DNA of 64,000 nt, taken from contig JAEZKU010000002.1 of assembly GCA_023436065.1 (NCBI GenBank), forward strand, positions 25,651 through 89,650. The letters run 5' to 3'. This stretch comes from Bacillota bacterium. GTDB lineage: Bacteria; Bacillota; Clostridia; Lachnospirales; Lachnospiraceae. The notes under the pieces were generated by a model, which had not been told where the DNA came from, made no database searches, and worked only from the letters and a program-made list of their open reading frames with translations. Both the position numbers and the translations under genes were made by a program. Below, piece after piece: positions 1 to 10,079 of the stretch; the stretch's first letter is position 1, and each line of letters opens with the position of its first letter.

Positions 1-533
1 GAATATAGTATTCTTTGCTTTATGATTAAGGAGTAGTAATTCGGTAGATATTGAAGTAATAAAAGACTCCTCCAGCCGGTAGCTGTCGGTATGATTACAG
101 CAATTCCATAGTAGATCTCGTCTTTCTCACCTTTTATCGTATAAATGCTGCTTTTTGCTTCGCTGAAGAAGACAGGATTTCTTCTTACATCAATTCCTTC
201 CTCCAAAGCACGGTCAGTAAGCTGCTTCATTAACAGGCTTCGGTCTGTAACGGAATGTAAAACACCCTTGAAGGATATAGGACTGCCATTATCCTCAATC
301 TGTATTAACAGATTATATTCTGATTCTAGCTGGGAGAGCCAGCTATGCTTTAGCTTATTCTCAATCTGAAGCTTACTGCTAATGGTGCTCTCATGATTAA
401 TAAAGGCTTCCAATCGCTTGTCTTCCAGCTCCTTCTCAGTAGTGATCAAAATGATAATCATGACTGTGATGAGAATCAATCCGGTTGATATTGTATATAG
501 CATAACCAACTTATTTCGTAAGGATCTATACAT
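1..533 (-). CDS. Sensor histidine kinase, N-terminal part (runs off window)
   Basis: Reading from 533 down to base 1 gives about 177 uninterrupted residues with no stop, so the gene continues beyond the left edge. The start is MYRSLRNKLVMLY, followed by one strong hydrophobic segment (about residues 8-29) and then a hydrophilic, presumably extracellular sensor region with many charged residues. It lies 14 bases after the stop of an OmpR-type response regulator on the same strand, with a GGGG ribosome site before the ATG. That arrangement is the normal one for regulator plus kinase. The kinase core (H box, ATPase) is outside the window, so the call rests on position and on the membrane topology of the N-terminus. 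It probably senses an extracytoplasmic signal and may control the divergent transporter operon beginning at 1439. Confidence 0.7.
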   Translation of the reverse strand, partial: MYRSLRNKLVMLYTISTGLILITVMIIILITTEKELEDKRLEAFINHESTISSKLQIENKLKHSWLSQLESEYNLLIQIEDNGSPISFKGVLHSVTDRSLLMKQLTDRALEEGIDVRRNPVFFSEAKSSIYTIKGEKDEIYYGIAVIIPTATGWRSLLLLQYLPNYYSLIIKQRILY

Positions 534-547
534 GGTAACCCCCTATG

Positions 548-1225
548 TTAAGGTAGTTCAACAAGCTGATAGCCCACAGAATGTATCGTTTTAATTTGTG
601 CTTTGCAGTTAGCTGCTTTTAAACGGCGGCGTACCAGATAAATATAGTTATCTAGGTTACCGTCCTCGACAAAGGTATCAAGCCCCCACACTCTTTCAAT
701 CATTTGATCTCTTGTTAGAACTTGACCTTTATTTTTTATCAGGAATTCTAGTAGCTTAACTTCCTTATTGGATAAGGTTACGGTTTTAGTTTCGGTTGTC
801 AGGGTATGTAGATCTATATTCAGAGTAAAGTTTGAGAATTGAAGAGTATTCGTATTATTTAGTTCTCTGGGGCGCCTTACTAATGCTCGAATTCTTGCCA
901 GAAGCTCTCCAATATCAAAGGGTTTTACAAGGTAATCATCAGCTCCGGCATCTAATCCGTCGATTCTATCGCTAATACCACTCATAGCTGTTACCAGTAT
1001 AACAGGTGTTGTGATGTTCTTTTTACGAATAAGCTGCAAGAGCGATAAGCCATCCAACTTAGGAAGCATTCGATCCAATATAATAATGTCATAAGATACC
1101 GAGGTGGCATAATAAATCGCATCCTCCCCATTCATACTGATATCCACATCGAAACCTTCTTTTTTCAGAGAGACACTAAGAGCAGCACACAGATCCTCAT
1201 CATCCTCAATAAGTAAAATCTTCAT
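548..1225 (-). CDS. OmpR/PhoB-family response regulator
   Basis: 225 residues: an N-terminal receiver domain (about 1-118) and a C-terminal winged-helix DNA-binding domain (about 128-223). The acidic pair is at E7-D8-D9, the phospho-acceptor is D51 in ILDRMLPKLDG, the conserved Thr is T79 (LVTAMSG) and the conserved Lys is K101 (LVKPFD). The winged helix has the expected LSNKEVKLLEFL, WGLDTFVEDGNLDNYIYLVRRRL and HSVGYQL segments. GGAGGG precedes the ATG. It is the first gene of a leftward pair with the kinase at 1-533 and is transcribed divergently from the solute-binding-protein operon, which is its most likely target, although no operator was identified. Confidence 0.9.
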   Translation of the reverse strand: MKILLIEDDEDLCAALSVSLKKEGFDVDISMNGEDAIYYATSVSYDIIILDRMLPKLDGLSLLQLIRKKNITTPVILVTAMSGISDRIDGLDAGADDYLVKPFDIGELLARIRALVRRPRELNNTNTLQFSNFTLNIDLHTLTTETKTVTLSNKEVKLLEFLIKNKGQVLTRDQMIERVWGLDTFVEDGNLDNYIYLVRRRLKAANCKAQIKTIHSVGYQLVELP

Positions 1226-1438
1226 ATCAACCCTCCATGCTGCATCTTTGTTGCAGCTGAAAATACATCAATCATAATTATAACATAATAGCAGGACTTT
1301 CTCTAATAAATCTCAAAAAATTCCAGTTCTTAGAGATTATTTAGATATACAATCAGTAAAATAATGAAATAGGTACAAAGAACAAAGTGCTGATTGAGAA
1401 GAATTAAGAAATATATATTGGCCTTGGGGGAAAGTAAC

Positions 1439-3718
1439 ATGAGGAAAGTATTCGGAGCTATCTTATTTACATTACTACTTATTATGGCAGTAACAGGCTG
1501 TAGTTCTAAAGCTAATGATGGGGTAGAAGCTGATAAAGGATTAGAAGCTATCGAAGCTGACAAGGCTTTAAAGGGTGGATTATCAAAGGGGAGATATGTA
1601 GAAGAGGATATGGTGTTTCCGGAGGGGGTAGCTCCGAATGAATTCGTATCGATTGCAGCTTTGCCTGATGGGGAGATCGAGCTATATGCCTGCAATAATA
1701 ACTCCTATGAAAAGTATTTATATGTGGATAAGAAGTGGCGCAAGGAGAAGGTAGAAGCTTTGCAGAAATTCAATGATTCCGCCGCTAGTAATTTTATACT
1801 CAGAAAGGTGTTTTATGGAGAAGACAGGAAGCAGTATCTCTTTGGGGATACTCCTTCTGAGTATCGAAACGTGCTATATCGATTATCTGATACGGGAGAG
1901 TTTGAAAAGGTTGAGATAAAGAGATTTGAGGACACCTATGAAGAATTGGAGAATGTTCCTGTTCCTTACCTACCGAAGGTAATCAAGGTATTGAAGAATG
2001 GTATGATAGCGGCTGTCTACCCATGGGGTGTAATTGAAGTATATTCTCCGGATGGGCAGTCGGTGGTTGGTGAATATCATTGTGGGGTGTCCTGCATACT
2101 GACGGCGGAAGGAAATACGCTATATTACGCGGATCAAAATGACAAAGAGATACTTTCAGTCAATATGGAAACAAAGATAGAGGGGACCCCAAGGACAATA
2201 GATATTGATATTTATGATACCGGAATATTTGAATTAGAGAATGGAACTGCTTATGTATGTAATACTAGAGGGCTGCATCTGAACATGGAGGGAGCTTCCC
2301 TTTGGGAGACATTGATTGAAGGCAGTCAGAGCAGTTTAAGTATGCCTTCTGGAAGGCTTAAGGATTTTAAAATCGGGAAAGAGAATGAGTACTATATCGT
2401 ATTGTCAAATATGTATAATTCTGGTTTCAGTATCAAGCATATTTACTATGACGAAGACATCAGCTCAGTATCTCCGGTTGCGCTTTCGATATTCTCAATA
2501 GAAGATAGCCCATCAATTCGTCAGGCAATTGCCCTATTTCAAGAGAGTCATCCGGATATCAGTATTAATTTTAGAGTTGCCAATACGGATAATAATGTGA
2601 AGTATACCTATGGAATAAAGAATCCGAAGCAGACTATTACGCTGAAGGATCAGATTAATGCCCTGAATACAGAGCTTCTGGCAGGAAAGGGACCGGATAT
2701 ATTCGTGCTGGATGGCATGCCGATACAATCTTACATAGATAAAGGTGTTCTTGAGGATATGGGAAGTATTTTTTCTTCTTTAAGGGACACCGGCGAGCTG
2801 ATGCCCAATATAACAGATTCTTATGATTTGGATGGGAAGGTATATACCATGCCGATTCGCTTTAAGCTTCCAGTCATATATGGAGTCTCTGATGCAGTAA
2901 ATGCGGCAAAATCCATCACGAAGCTGGCAAAGTATGCTCGTGATCAAAAAGAGATACCGTTGTTTACATCAAGCAATTATAGAGCACTGGCGGCGTGGTT
3001 ATTCATGACTTACTACGATCAGATCCCAGGTCAGGATAATGAAATTGATGAAGTGGCTTTGCGGGAGTTCTTTGAGACGATACAAATCATCTCAGAGGCC
3101 ATTCATGCCTCTGATGATGCAAAAATAATCCCTGTGGGCGATAGTGATGGAGCAAGCATATGGATAACCTGTGGCTATTGGACAGGTAGCCACGTCGAAG
3201 TGTATAAGGAAGAATGCCAGGCCAATATGGTAGAACTGGGTAGGGTGATGGATTTTGCGATGCCCATAACAGTGATCAAAAAGAGGCAGGGCGAATATAA
3301 ACCCATCAATCATAGGTTTAAGGCATATGGACTGGTCGGAATAAATAGTGCCGGAGAGCAGAAGGAATTGGCGAAGGAATTTATAAAATTATTATTTTCC
3401 AATGAAGTCCAAGGTCTGGATCTTCGTGATGGTTTTCCGGTTAATAGAGCAGCTATGGAGGAATGGTTCCAGAATGATGAAGTTAACTATTTTTCCATAC
3501 CGATCGGAGAAGCTATTGTTACTGCTTACTATCCGGAGAAGGCTGCCAGAGAAAATATATATGAATATGTATGTGCCGCAGATAAGCCTATGGTGAATGA
3601 CATGACAATGATGGATATGATACTGGATGAGGCAGAGAGGTACTTAAGAGGAGACATTTCGTCAGAGCAGGCTGCAAGTAATGCAGTAGCAAGTATTCAT
3701 CTATACTTATCAGAATAA
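1439..3718 (+). CDS. Lipoprotein solute-binding protein with long N-terminal extension (copy 1)
   Basis: About 759 residues from ATG 1439, which has GGGGG upstream and begins a clean lipoprotein signal peptide (MRKV, hydrophobic run, TGC lipobox, Cys21). An in-frame TTG at 1394 would put 15 residues before the signal and is less likely. Residues about 60-340 are rich in short beta-like strands and read like a propeller or WD-type sensor module. From about residue 347 the protein becomes an extracellular binding protein of the sugar type (family 1), with a segment like ELLAGKGPDIFVLDGMP. Family 1 proteins are usually about 400-450 residues, so this one is nearly twice the normal length. It is followed by a close paralogue and two MalFG permeases. 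The ligand is unknown. Confidence 0.8.
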   Translation: MRKVFGAILFTLLLIMAVTGCSSKANDGVEADKGLEAIEADKALKGGLSKGRYVEEDMVFPEGVAPNEFVSIAALPDGEIELYACNNNSYEKYLYVDKKWRKEKVEALQKFNDSAASNFILRKVFYGEDRKQYLFGDTPSEYRNVLYRLSDTGEFEKVEIKRFEDTYEELENVPVPYLPKVIKVLKNGMIAAVYPWGVIEVYSPDGQSVVGEYHCGVSCILTAEGNTLYYADQNDKEILSVNMETKIEGTPRTIDIDIYDTGIFELENGTAYVCNTRGLHLNMEGASLWETLIEGSQSSLSMPSGRLKDFKIGKENEYYIVLSNMYNSGFSIKHIYYDEDISSVSPVALSIFSIEDSPSIRQAIALFQESHPDISINFRVANTDNNVKYTYGIKNPKQTITLKDQINALNTELLAGKGPDIFVLDGMPIQSYIDKGVLEDMGSIFSSLRDTGELMPNITDSYDLDGKVYTMPIRFKLPVIYGVSDAVNAAKSITKLAKYARDQKEIPLFTSSNYRALAAWLFMTYYDQIPGQDNEIDEVALREFFETIQIISEAIHASDDAKIIPVGDSDGASIWITCGYWTGSHVEVYKEECQANMVELGRVMDFAMPITVIKKRQGEYKPINHRFKAYGLVGINSAGEQKELAKEFIKLLFSNEVQGLDLRDGFPVNRAAMEEWFQNDEVNYFSIPIGEAIVTAYYPEKAARENIYEYVCAADKPMVNDMTMMDMILDEAERYLRGDISSEQAASNAVASIHLYLSE

Positions 3719-3802
3719 TCATAAAAGGCATAATTATCACAGAGGACAAAGAGCAGATTTTGATGAAATAAAATAAGTACATTGACTATGGAGGGGAATA
3801 GC

Positions 3803-6070
3803 ATGAGGAAAGTTATCGGGGTTATCTTAGCCACCTTATTGTTTATAATTGCAGTAGCGGGCTGTAGTACTAAGGATAATAAGGGAATAGAGGAAGCTGG
3901 TAAAGGCTTAGAAGCTATAGAAGCTGACAAGGTTTTAAAGGGTGGATTATCGAAGGGAAGATATGTGGAAGAGAACATTGTGCTTCCCCAGGGAATAACA
4001 CCCAATGAATTCGTATCGATTACCACCTCACCCAATGGGGAGATCGAGCTATATGCATATAATGATGGCTCCTATGAGAAGTACTTGTATTCCGAAAAGT
4101 CCTGGAACAAGGCGGAGGCAGAAGCGTTACAGGAATTTAACGATTTCGATACACATAGCTTTATGATTCAAAAGGTATTTTACGGAGAAGACAAGAAGCA
4201 GTATCTCTTAGGGAATACTACTGGTTATTTTAATGCACTATATCGATTATCTGATTCAGGAGTGTTTGAAAAGGTTGAGATAAAGAGATTTAAGGAAACC
4301 TCTGAGGACTGGGATAATATTCCTTACCGACCAAAGGTGTTGAAGGTATTGGAAAATGGTATGATAGCTGCTGCTTACCCATGGAGGGTAATTGAAGTAT
4401 ATTCTCCGGATGGGCAGTCCATGCTTGAGGAATATACTTGTGGAGGGTCCTGCTTACTGGGGGCGGAAGGGAATATGCTATATTACACAGATCAAAATGA
4501 CAAAGAGGTCCGTTCCATTGATATAGAGACAAAGGAAAAGGGAAACCCAAGACCAATAGAAATCAATGCCTTTGATACTGCGATATTAGAATTAGATAAT
4601 AAAACAGCGTACCTAAGTAATGCAAGTGGGATACACCAAAATAAAGAGGGTGGCTCCCTATGGGAGACCTTGATTGACGGAAGCCAAAGCAGCTTAGCCA
4701 TGCCTTTCAGCACTCTTGCAGATTTTGTGATAGGGACAGAGGATGATTATTATATCGTATTAACTAATATGGAGAATAGTACGGATATCGCTGTAAAGCA
4801 TATATATTATGATGCAGATGTCAGTTCTGTACCTCCGATAGAGCTTTCCATATTTTCGATTGACGATAACTCTTCGATCCGCCAGGCGATACCTATATTT
4901 CAAGAGAGACATCCGGAGGTGAGGATTAATTTTAGGAATGCGAATGGAAACAATAAGGTGAAGTACACCTACGGAGTTAAGAACCCGGAGCAAACAGTTA
5001 CGCTAAAGGATCAGATTAATGCGTTGAATACAGAGCTTCTGGCAGGAAGAGGGGCAGACATCTTAGTGCTGGATGGTATGCCGATAGAATCTTACATAGA
5101 TAAGGGTGTTCTAGAGGATATGGGAAGTATTTTTAACCTTCTGAAGGCTTCAGGAGAGCTGTTGCCCAATATAACAGATCCTTATGATTCAGACGGTAAG
5201 GTGTATGCAATGCCACTTCGCTTTAAGCTTCCGGTCATATATGGAGCATCAGGCGCTGTAAATGCGGCAAATTCCATCAAGGAGCTGGCAGAATATGCCC
5301 GTAATAATAAAGAGATACCGCTATTTGCACCAAGCAATTACAGAGCGTTGGCAGCATGGCTAATCATGACTAACTACGACCAGATTACGGGTCAGGATAA
5401 TGAAATAGACGAAGCAGCTTTGCGGGACTTCCTCGAGGCGATCAATAGCATATCTGAGGCCATACATGCCTCTGATGATGCGGAATTGGATTGTGTGGGC
5501 AATGGTAGAGGGGCTGCCTGGGGGTATTGGGTAGCCGGTGCAGTCGATGTACATAAGAAAGAATATGAATCCAATATTGAAGAAATAGGCGCACTGAATG
5601 AATATGCAATCATAGCTGAAGTAGCTCAAAAATGGCAAGGAGCATACAGAGTAATCAATCATTCCTTTAAGGCAAATGCTCTGATCGGAATAAACAGTGC
5701 CGGAAGTCAGAAGGAATTAGCGAAGGAGTTCATACAATTACTATTTTCCGAGGAAATTCAAAGACTTGATATTGGAGATGGCTTTCCGGTCAATAAAGCA
5801 GCCATGGAGGAATGGGTTAAGCTTAATAAAGAAGGGTATGGCTTTACTGTAGGTGACGGAGAATATTCAATCCATGCTTTTTATCCGAAGCAGGAGTCCA
5901 GAGAAGATTTATATGAAACCATATGTGGAGTAGCTAAGCCTATGGTGAATGACATAGTAATAGTGGATATGATACTGGATGAGGCAGAGAGATATTTAAG
6001 AGGAGATATCACGGCAGAGCAGGCGGCAAGCAATGCGGTAGCAAGCATTCATCTATACCAGTCAGAATAG
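3803..6070 (+). CDS. Lipoprotein solute-binding protein with long N-terminal extension (copy 2)
   Basis: About 755 residues from ATG 3803, preceded by GGAGGGG. The signal peptide ends in AVAGC (Cys21). It is colinear with the gene at 1439 over its whole length: the same N-terminal propeller-like region, the same binding-protein half and near-identical C-terminal ends (ILDEAERYLRGDI, SNAVASIHLY). By eye most residues match, so this is a tandem duplication. The short leader before each gene is also similar, so the duplicated unit seems to include the leader. Differences are concentrated in the middle of the binding domain (about residues 560-620), so the two copies may bind different ligands or act in a dosage role. 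Confidence 0.8.
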   Translation: MRKVIGVILATLLFIIAVAGCSTKDNKGIEEAGKGLEAIEADKVLKGGLSKGRYVEENIVLPQGITPNEFVSITTSPNGEIELYAYNDGSYEKYLYSEKSWNKAEAEALQEFNDFDTHSFMIQKVFYGEDKKQYLLGNTTGYFNALYRLSDSGVFEKVEIKRFKETSEDWDNIPYRPKVLKVLENGMIAAAYPWRVIEVYSPDGQSMLEEYTCGGSCLLGAEGNMLYYTDQNDKEVRSIDIETKEKGNPRPIEINAFDTAILELDNKTAYLSNASGIHQNKEGGSLWETLIDGSQSSLAMPFSTLADFVIGTEDDYYIVLTNMENSTDIAVKHIYYDADVSSVPPIELSIFSIDDNSSIRQAIPIFQERHPEVRINFRNANGNNKVKYTYGVKNPEQTVTLKDQINALNTELLAGRGADILVLDGMPIESYIDKGVLEDMGSIFNLLKASGELLPNITDPYDSDGKVYAMPLRFKLPVIYGASGAVNAANSIKELAEYARNNKEIPLFAPSNYRALAAWLIMTNYDQITGQDNEIDEAALRDFLEAINSISEAIHASDDAELDCVGNGRGAAWGYWVAGAVDVHKKEYESNIEEIGALNEYAIIAEVAQKWQGAYRVINHSFKANALIGINSAGSQKELAKEFIQLLFSEEIQRLDIGDGFPVNKAAMEEWVKLNKEGYGFTVGDGEYSIHAFYPKQESREDLYETICGVAKPMVNDIVIVDMILDEAERYLRGDITAEQAASNAVASIHLYQSE

Positions 6071-6134
6071 TAACAGAGCTATTTACAATGATACATTTGA
6101 TCAAGACAGTGGCAGTTGGTGAAAGGATAGAACA

Positions 6135-6980
6135 ATGAAGAAAAGTATTAAGGCATGGGCTTTTTTAGCACCAAGCTTTATAGGAGTCATTCTGTTTGTA
6201 TTAATACCCTTTGGAGATGCAGTCAGAAGATCCTTTTTTGAAGCTATGGGTGGTAGGTTTGTAGGAGTGGATAACTACATAAGCGTCTTACAGAATAAAG
6301 CCTTTCAATTGGCTGTGAGCAATACTATAAGATTTACCTTGGTATGTGTTCCGATATTACTGTTGCTATCCTTAATGGTATCGGCCATGATCAGCAGTCT
6401 TAAAAAATACAGAAGTTATTTTAAGACCGCCTTTCTCATCCCCATGGCCATTCCGGTGGCAAGCGTTGTGTTCTTATGGCGGGTAGTATTTCATCCAAGC
6501 GGGCTTTTGAATGTCCTGCTTGCAAGGCTTGGTATCGAGGGAGTTGACTGGATAAGCACAAAGGCTTTTCCTATCTTGGTAATCAGCTATCTGTGGAAGA
6601 ACCTTGGATATGATATGGTGCTCTGGATTACCGGAATGGACCAAATATCGGTGAATTTGTATGAGGCGGCCTCTGTAGATGGAGCCAATGCATGGAAGAA
6701 ATTCTGGTATATCACCTTACCGGGTCTGCTTCCCACGGTTTTTATCGTCTCGGTACTGTCGTTACTCAACACCTTTAAGGTATTTCGTGAAGCCTATCTG
6801 ATAGCCGGGACCTATCCGAGGGATGATAGCATATACATGCTTCAGCATCTCTTCAATAACTGGTTTACAAAGCTTGATATCCAAAAGATGTGCTCGGCAG
6901 CAGTCATGGTAGCTATGATTATTGTAGTAATCATCCTGGTACTACAGAGTTTAGACAGAAAAATAGGTGAGGAAGAATGA
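6135..6980 (+). CDS. ABC transporter permease, MalF/UgpA type
   Basis: 281 residues with about six hydrophobic membrane segments. The EAA loop that contacts the ATPase is present near residues 177-197 (EAASVDGANAWKKFWYITLP). The N-terminus (KAWAFLAPSFIGVILF) is typical of carbohydrate permeases of this family. It overlaps the next gene by four bases (ATGA), which indicates translational coupling. It should form the membrane channel with the permease at 6977, served by one or both binding proteins upstream. No ATPase is encoded in this operon, so a shared MsmX-type ATPase encoded elsewhere is expected. Confidence 0.9.
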   Translation: MKKSIKAWAFLAPSFIGVILFVLIPFGDAVRRSFFEAMGGRFVGVDNYISVLQNKAFQLAVSNTIRFTLVCVPILLLLSLMVSAMISSLKKYRSYFKTAFLIPMAIPVASVVFLWRVVFHPSGLLNVLLARLGIEGVDWISTKAFPILVISYLWKNLGYDMVLWITGMDQISVNLYEAASVDGANAWKKFWYITLPGLLPTVFIVSVLSLLNTFKVFREAYLIAGTYPRDDSIYMLQHLFNNWFTKLDIQKMCSAAVMVAMIIVVIILVLQSLDRKIGEEE

Positions 6981-7834
6981 GTATATTCTTAAGCGCAAAA
7001 AGAAAACTTAATATGCTTTTACTAATCGTCCTGTCACTGATTACTGTCCTTCCGCTTTGGTTTGTTATTACCGGTTCCTTTTTAGGACCCGGTGAATTTG
7101 CGGAGAATTTTTCAGTGGTCTTAAATAATACCTCAGGAGAGGTATCCTGGCCGTTGCTACCGAATTATCCTACCCTACGCTCCTATGTCGAGCTCATGCT
7201 TGATACACCTAGATTTTTTGTCGTGTTTTGGAACTCCTGCAAGCAGGTATTCCCCTCTTTGCTGGGACAACTGCTGATCGGAGCTCCGGCGGCCTGGAGC
7301 TTTGCGAGATTTGATTTTAAAGGAAAAAAGGCTGTCTTTACCTTGTATATTATCCTGATGATCATGCCCTTTCAAGTAACGATGGTATCTACCTATCTGG
7401 TACTGGATCGGTTCCACCTGCTGGATCGCCATCTATCCATTATTTTACCGGCAGCCTTCTCCACATTTCCGGTATTTATCATGGCTAAATTCTTTCTGGC
7501 TATTCCGAAATCCCTGTTTGAGGCTGCAAGCATCGACGGTGCAGGTGAATGGAGAATATTTTGGAATATCGGAGCTCCTATGGGGAGGGGCGGGATTATT
7601 TCAGCAATGATCCTGAGCTTCTTAGAGCTTTGGAATGCGATTGAACAGCCACTCAATTATATAAAAACAGCAAGCCGGTGGCCATTAACCCTGTATCTTC
7701 CTAATGTTTCAGGTGCAAAGGCCGGTATCTCATTGGTTGGTTCGGTAATTATGCTTCTGCCGACACTATTACTTTTTCTGTATGGACAGAAATATCTGGA
7801 GCAGGGAATTATGGTATCCGGAATTAAAGAATAA
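6977..7834 (+). CDS. ABC transporter permease, MalG/UgpE type
   Basis: 285 residues. It starts inside the stop of the previous permease (ATGA overlap at 6977-6980). It has an N-terminal membrane segment ending in PLWFVITGSF, about five more segments, and an EAA loop near residues 180-200 (EAASIDGAGEWRIFWNIGAP). This is the usual second half of a carbohydrate-uptake channel of the MalFG class. The gene is followed 19 bases later by a membrane-fusion-like gene, which is unusual for a sugar importer. Confidence 0.9.
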   Translation: MSIFLSAKRKLNMLLLIVLSLITVLPLWFVITGSFLGPGEFAENFSVVLNNTSGEVSWPLLPNYPTLRSYVELMLDTPRFFVVFWNSCKQVFPSLLGQLLIGAPAAWSFARFDFKGKKAVFTLYIILMIMPFQVTMVSTYLVLDRFHLLDRHLSIILPAAFSTFPVFIMAKFFLAIPKSLFEAASIDGAGEWRIFWNIGAPMGRGGIISAMILSFLELWNAIEQPLNYIKTASRWPLTLYLPNVSGAKAGISLVGSVIMLLPTLLLFLYGQKYLEQGIMVSGIKE

Positions 7835-7853
7835 AGGGCTATAGGTGATGAAT

Positions 7854-10064
7854 ATGAAAACAATAATGTCCATGATTAAGACGGAATATGAAAAAACCTT
7901 ATCACAGAACAGAAAAAACAAGAAATTCTCCGCCTCCCAAGGGGCAGGAAGATTGCTGCTTCTGTTCTTTGTCACCATGCTTGTATTTACCATTGTATCC
8001 AGAGCGGTGGCATCCATTACTGTAGCAAAGGTAATGGTCAGCAATCCGCAAAGGGATAGATTAGTATACTCTCTATCAGGCGTTGGGGAGATCGCTTTGG
8101 AGGCGGAGAGGCGTCTATTGGTATTACCGGGATATCGTATTGATGAGGTATCTGTAAAGACAGGGGAAGAGGTAGACGTCGGTACGGTTTTATATTCCTA
8201 TAGTCTGGAGGATTTACAGGAGCAATATACCTCCATAGATAATGAGGTTAAGAAACTCGAGCTATTAATTGCCGAGGAACGCTTAAGGCAGCAGTCCTCC
8301 GGTCAGGCTTCCCAGGCTGCTATAATATCCCTAAAGCAAGCCAAGGAGAATCTGGAGATAGCGAATAAAAAGCTTGAGGAGGCACGGAAGGATTACGAAG
8401 AAAGTAAGAATAGTACAGTGGAAAAGCTCCTTGAGAATAAAAATAAGGAATATGATACTGCAATGAAAAGCTATGCGGACTTACTAACTTCTCAAGCTAA
8501 GCAACGCATGTTGTCAGGGAGAGTAGTGGAGGATGCCAAAGCTGCTTTAGAACAGACGGGTGAGATAAAAACCAAGATAGAACAATTAATTGATCACTAT
8601 AAAGACGCAGTATTAAGCAATGATAGAGTAACGAAGTATCTGGTGGAAGAGGATCTATATGAAGCTTATTATGGCAGTGCCAAGGCCTATGGGGAGCACA
8701 AGGATGCAGTATATGCGAAAGCATTGGCAGTGATGGGAGAAGGACAAGAGCTGTTGAATCTAAAAAATTATATCGAACATTATGGAGAGTACTTATACAA
8801 GTATCAGGAAGAGCTGCAAAAGCTTAAGGATAATTCCGACCCTACGGTCAATTCTGAGCAGAGCAGAAGGAAATTGGATGAAGAATATAATGACAAGTTG
8901 GATTCCTTTTTCTCTTATCTTGCTTCGTATGAACAGCAGATAAATATTCGGGAGGGTATCTATGGAGAGGATAGCGGTGAGCTAAGAAAGCTTAGGAAGG
9001 ATGACAAGCGATTAAAGGACTATCTTATACAATTTAGCACATCAATTATAGATGGAACTGCTTCCGAAGAGCAGGAGAAGAAAATATTTGATTTTATCTA
9101 TAGCGATAAGCAAAAGGAACATGAGCAGGAGATCAGGAATAAGACACTGGCACTAACAAGGGCTGAGGAGGATTTCGAATTATTAGAAAAGGAATTTGAG
9201 AGGGAAAGAAATAATTTACAGGCAGAAAAAAATGAGCTTAAGAAGGTTATCAAAAGCATGGAGGACGGAACCTATGATTATGAGGAGGCTCTTGAGGGTA
9301 AGAGACGGGAAGTAGAAGCGGCAGAGGAAGCGGTCAGGATAGCAAAGCAGGCGGTGGAAATATATAATATTGAGGGATCTGCGTCCGGTGACCAGAATAG
9401 CAAGCAAATTTCTGAGTTGGTTTTACAAAGCCATACGATAGACCTGAAAACAAAAAAACAGGAGCTGGAGAAGGTAAGGAAACTGATAGAAGCCTCAGGA
9501 GAAGTAAAGGCTCCTGAGAAGGGTGTTGTTACCTTTGTGGGTGTGGAACCAGGCCGAAGGACGACAGGAGAAGAGATGATCAGGCTGGGCTTCGGGGATT
9601 ATTTATTCAGAGCAGAGTTTGATAGAGAAGCTGCTACAAACATAGAAGAAGGGGTCACGGCAAACATCAGACTGGCAGGCAAAAAGAGGAATATCGAAGT
9701 AGAAATAGAGAAGATTACAATGAGTGGAGATGGAAGGTCTGAAATGACGGCGAGAATGCCGGAGGATGAATATTTATTAGGTGAGAAGGCTGAATTTAAG
9801 ATAACAACAGAGTCCGAGCAATTTGATCAGTGCATTCCGATACAGGCTCTTCGAGAGGATAATTACGGCGATTATATCCTGGTCACAAGGGAACAGGAGG
9901 ACATACTAGGAACGCTGCTGGTCGCAGAGCGTGTCAACATTACTATATTAGACAAGGGAAGCAGGACAGTGGCTATAGATGGTGCAATATCATCGAAAAG
10001 CCAGGTTATTATGGAGAGCAATAAACATATCAATGCAGGAGATAGGGTTCGTATTGAGTATTAA
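7854..10064 (+). CDS. HlyD-like membrane fusion protein with very long coiled coil
   Basis: About 736 residues from ATG 7854, chosen because AGGTGAT sits 4 bases before it; GTG 7845 and ATG 7848 are alternatives. One membrane segment lies near residues 28-50. It is followed by a beta-barrel/lipoyl-like half (GYRIDEVSVKTGEEVDVGTVLYSY). A coiled-coil-rich region of about 400 residues comes next (many E/K/R/Q heptads, about 115-540). The second lipoyl half and barrel (APEKGVVTFVGVEPGRRTTGEEM) precede a C-terminal adaptor region. This is the architecture of periplasmic adaptors of exporters. In a Gram-positive cell such proteins work with MacB-type ABC exporters, and the next gene carries a MacB-like extracytoplasmic domain. 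No matching ATPase is present. Confidence 0.75.
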   Translation: MKTIMSMIKTEYEKTLSQNRKNKKFSASQGAGRLLLLFFVTMLVFTIVSRAVASITVAKVMVSNPQRDRLVYSLSGVGEIALEAERRLLVLPGYRIDEVSVKTGEEVDVGTVLYSYSLEDLQEQYTSIDNEVKKLELLIAEERLRQQSSGQASQAAIISLKQAKENLEIANKKLEEARKDYEESKNSTVEKLLENKNKEYDTAMKSYADLLTSQAKQRMLSGRVVEDAKAALEQTGEIKTKIEQLIDHYKDAVLSNDRVTKYLVEEDLYEAYYGSAKAYGEHKDAVYAKALAVMGEGQELLNLKNYIEHYGEYLYKYQEELQKLKDNSDPTVNSEQSRRKLDEEYNDKLDSFFSYLASYEQQINIREGIYGEDSGELRKLRKDDKRLKDYLIQFSTSIIDGTASEEQEKKIFDFIYSDKQKEHEQEIRNKTLALTRAEEDFELLEKEFERERNNLQAEKNELKKVIKSMEDGTYDYEEALEGKRREVEAAEEAVRIAKQAVEIYNIEGSASGDQNSKQISELVLQSHTIDLKTKKQELEKVRKLIEASGEVKAPEKGVVTFVGVEPGRRTTGEEMIRLGFGDYLFRAEFDREAATNIEEGVTANIRLAGKKRNIEVEIEKITMSGDGRSEMTARMPEDEYLLGEKAEFKITTESEQFDQCIPIQALREDNYGDYILVTREQEDILGTLLVAERVNITILDKGSRTVAIDGAISSKSQVIMESNKHINAGDRVRIEY

Positions 10065-10079
10065 TTTGGGGAGCATACA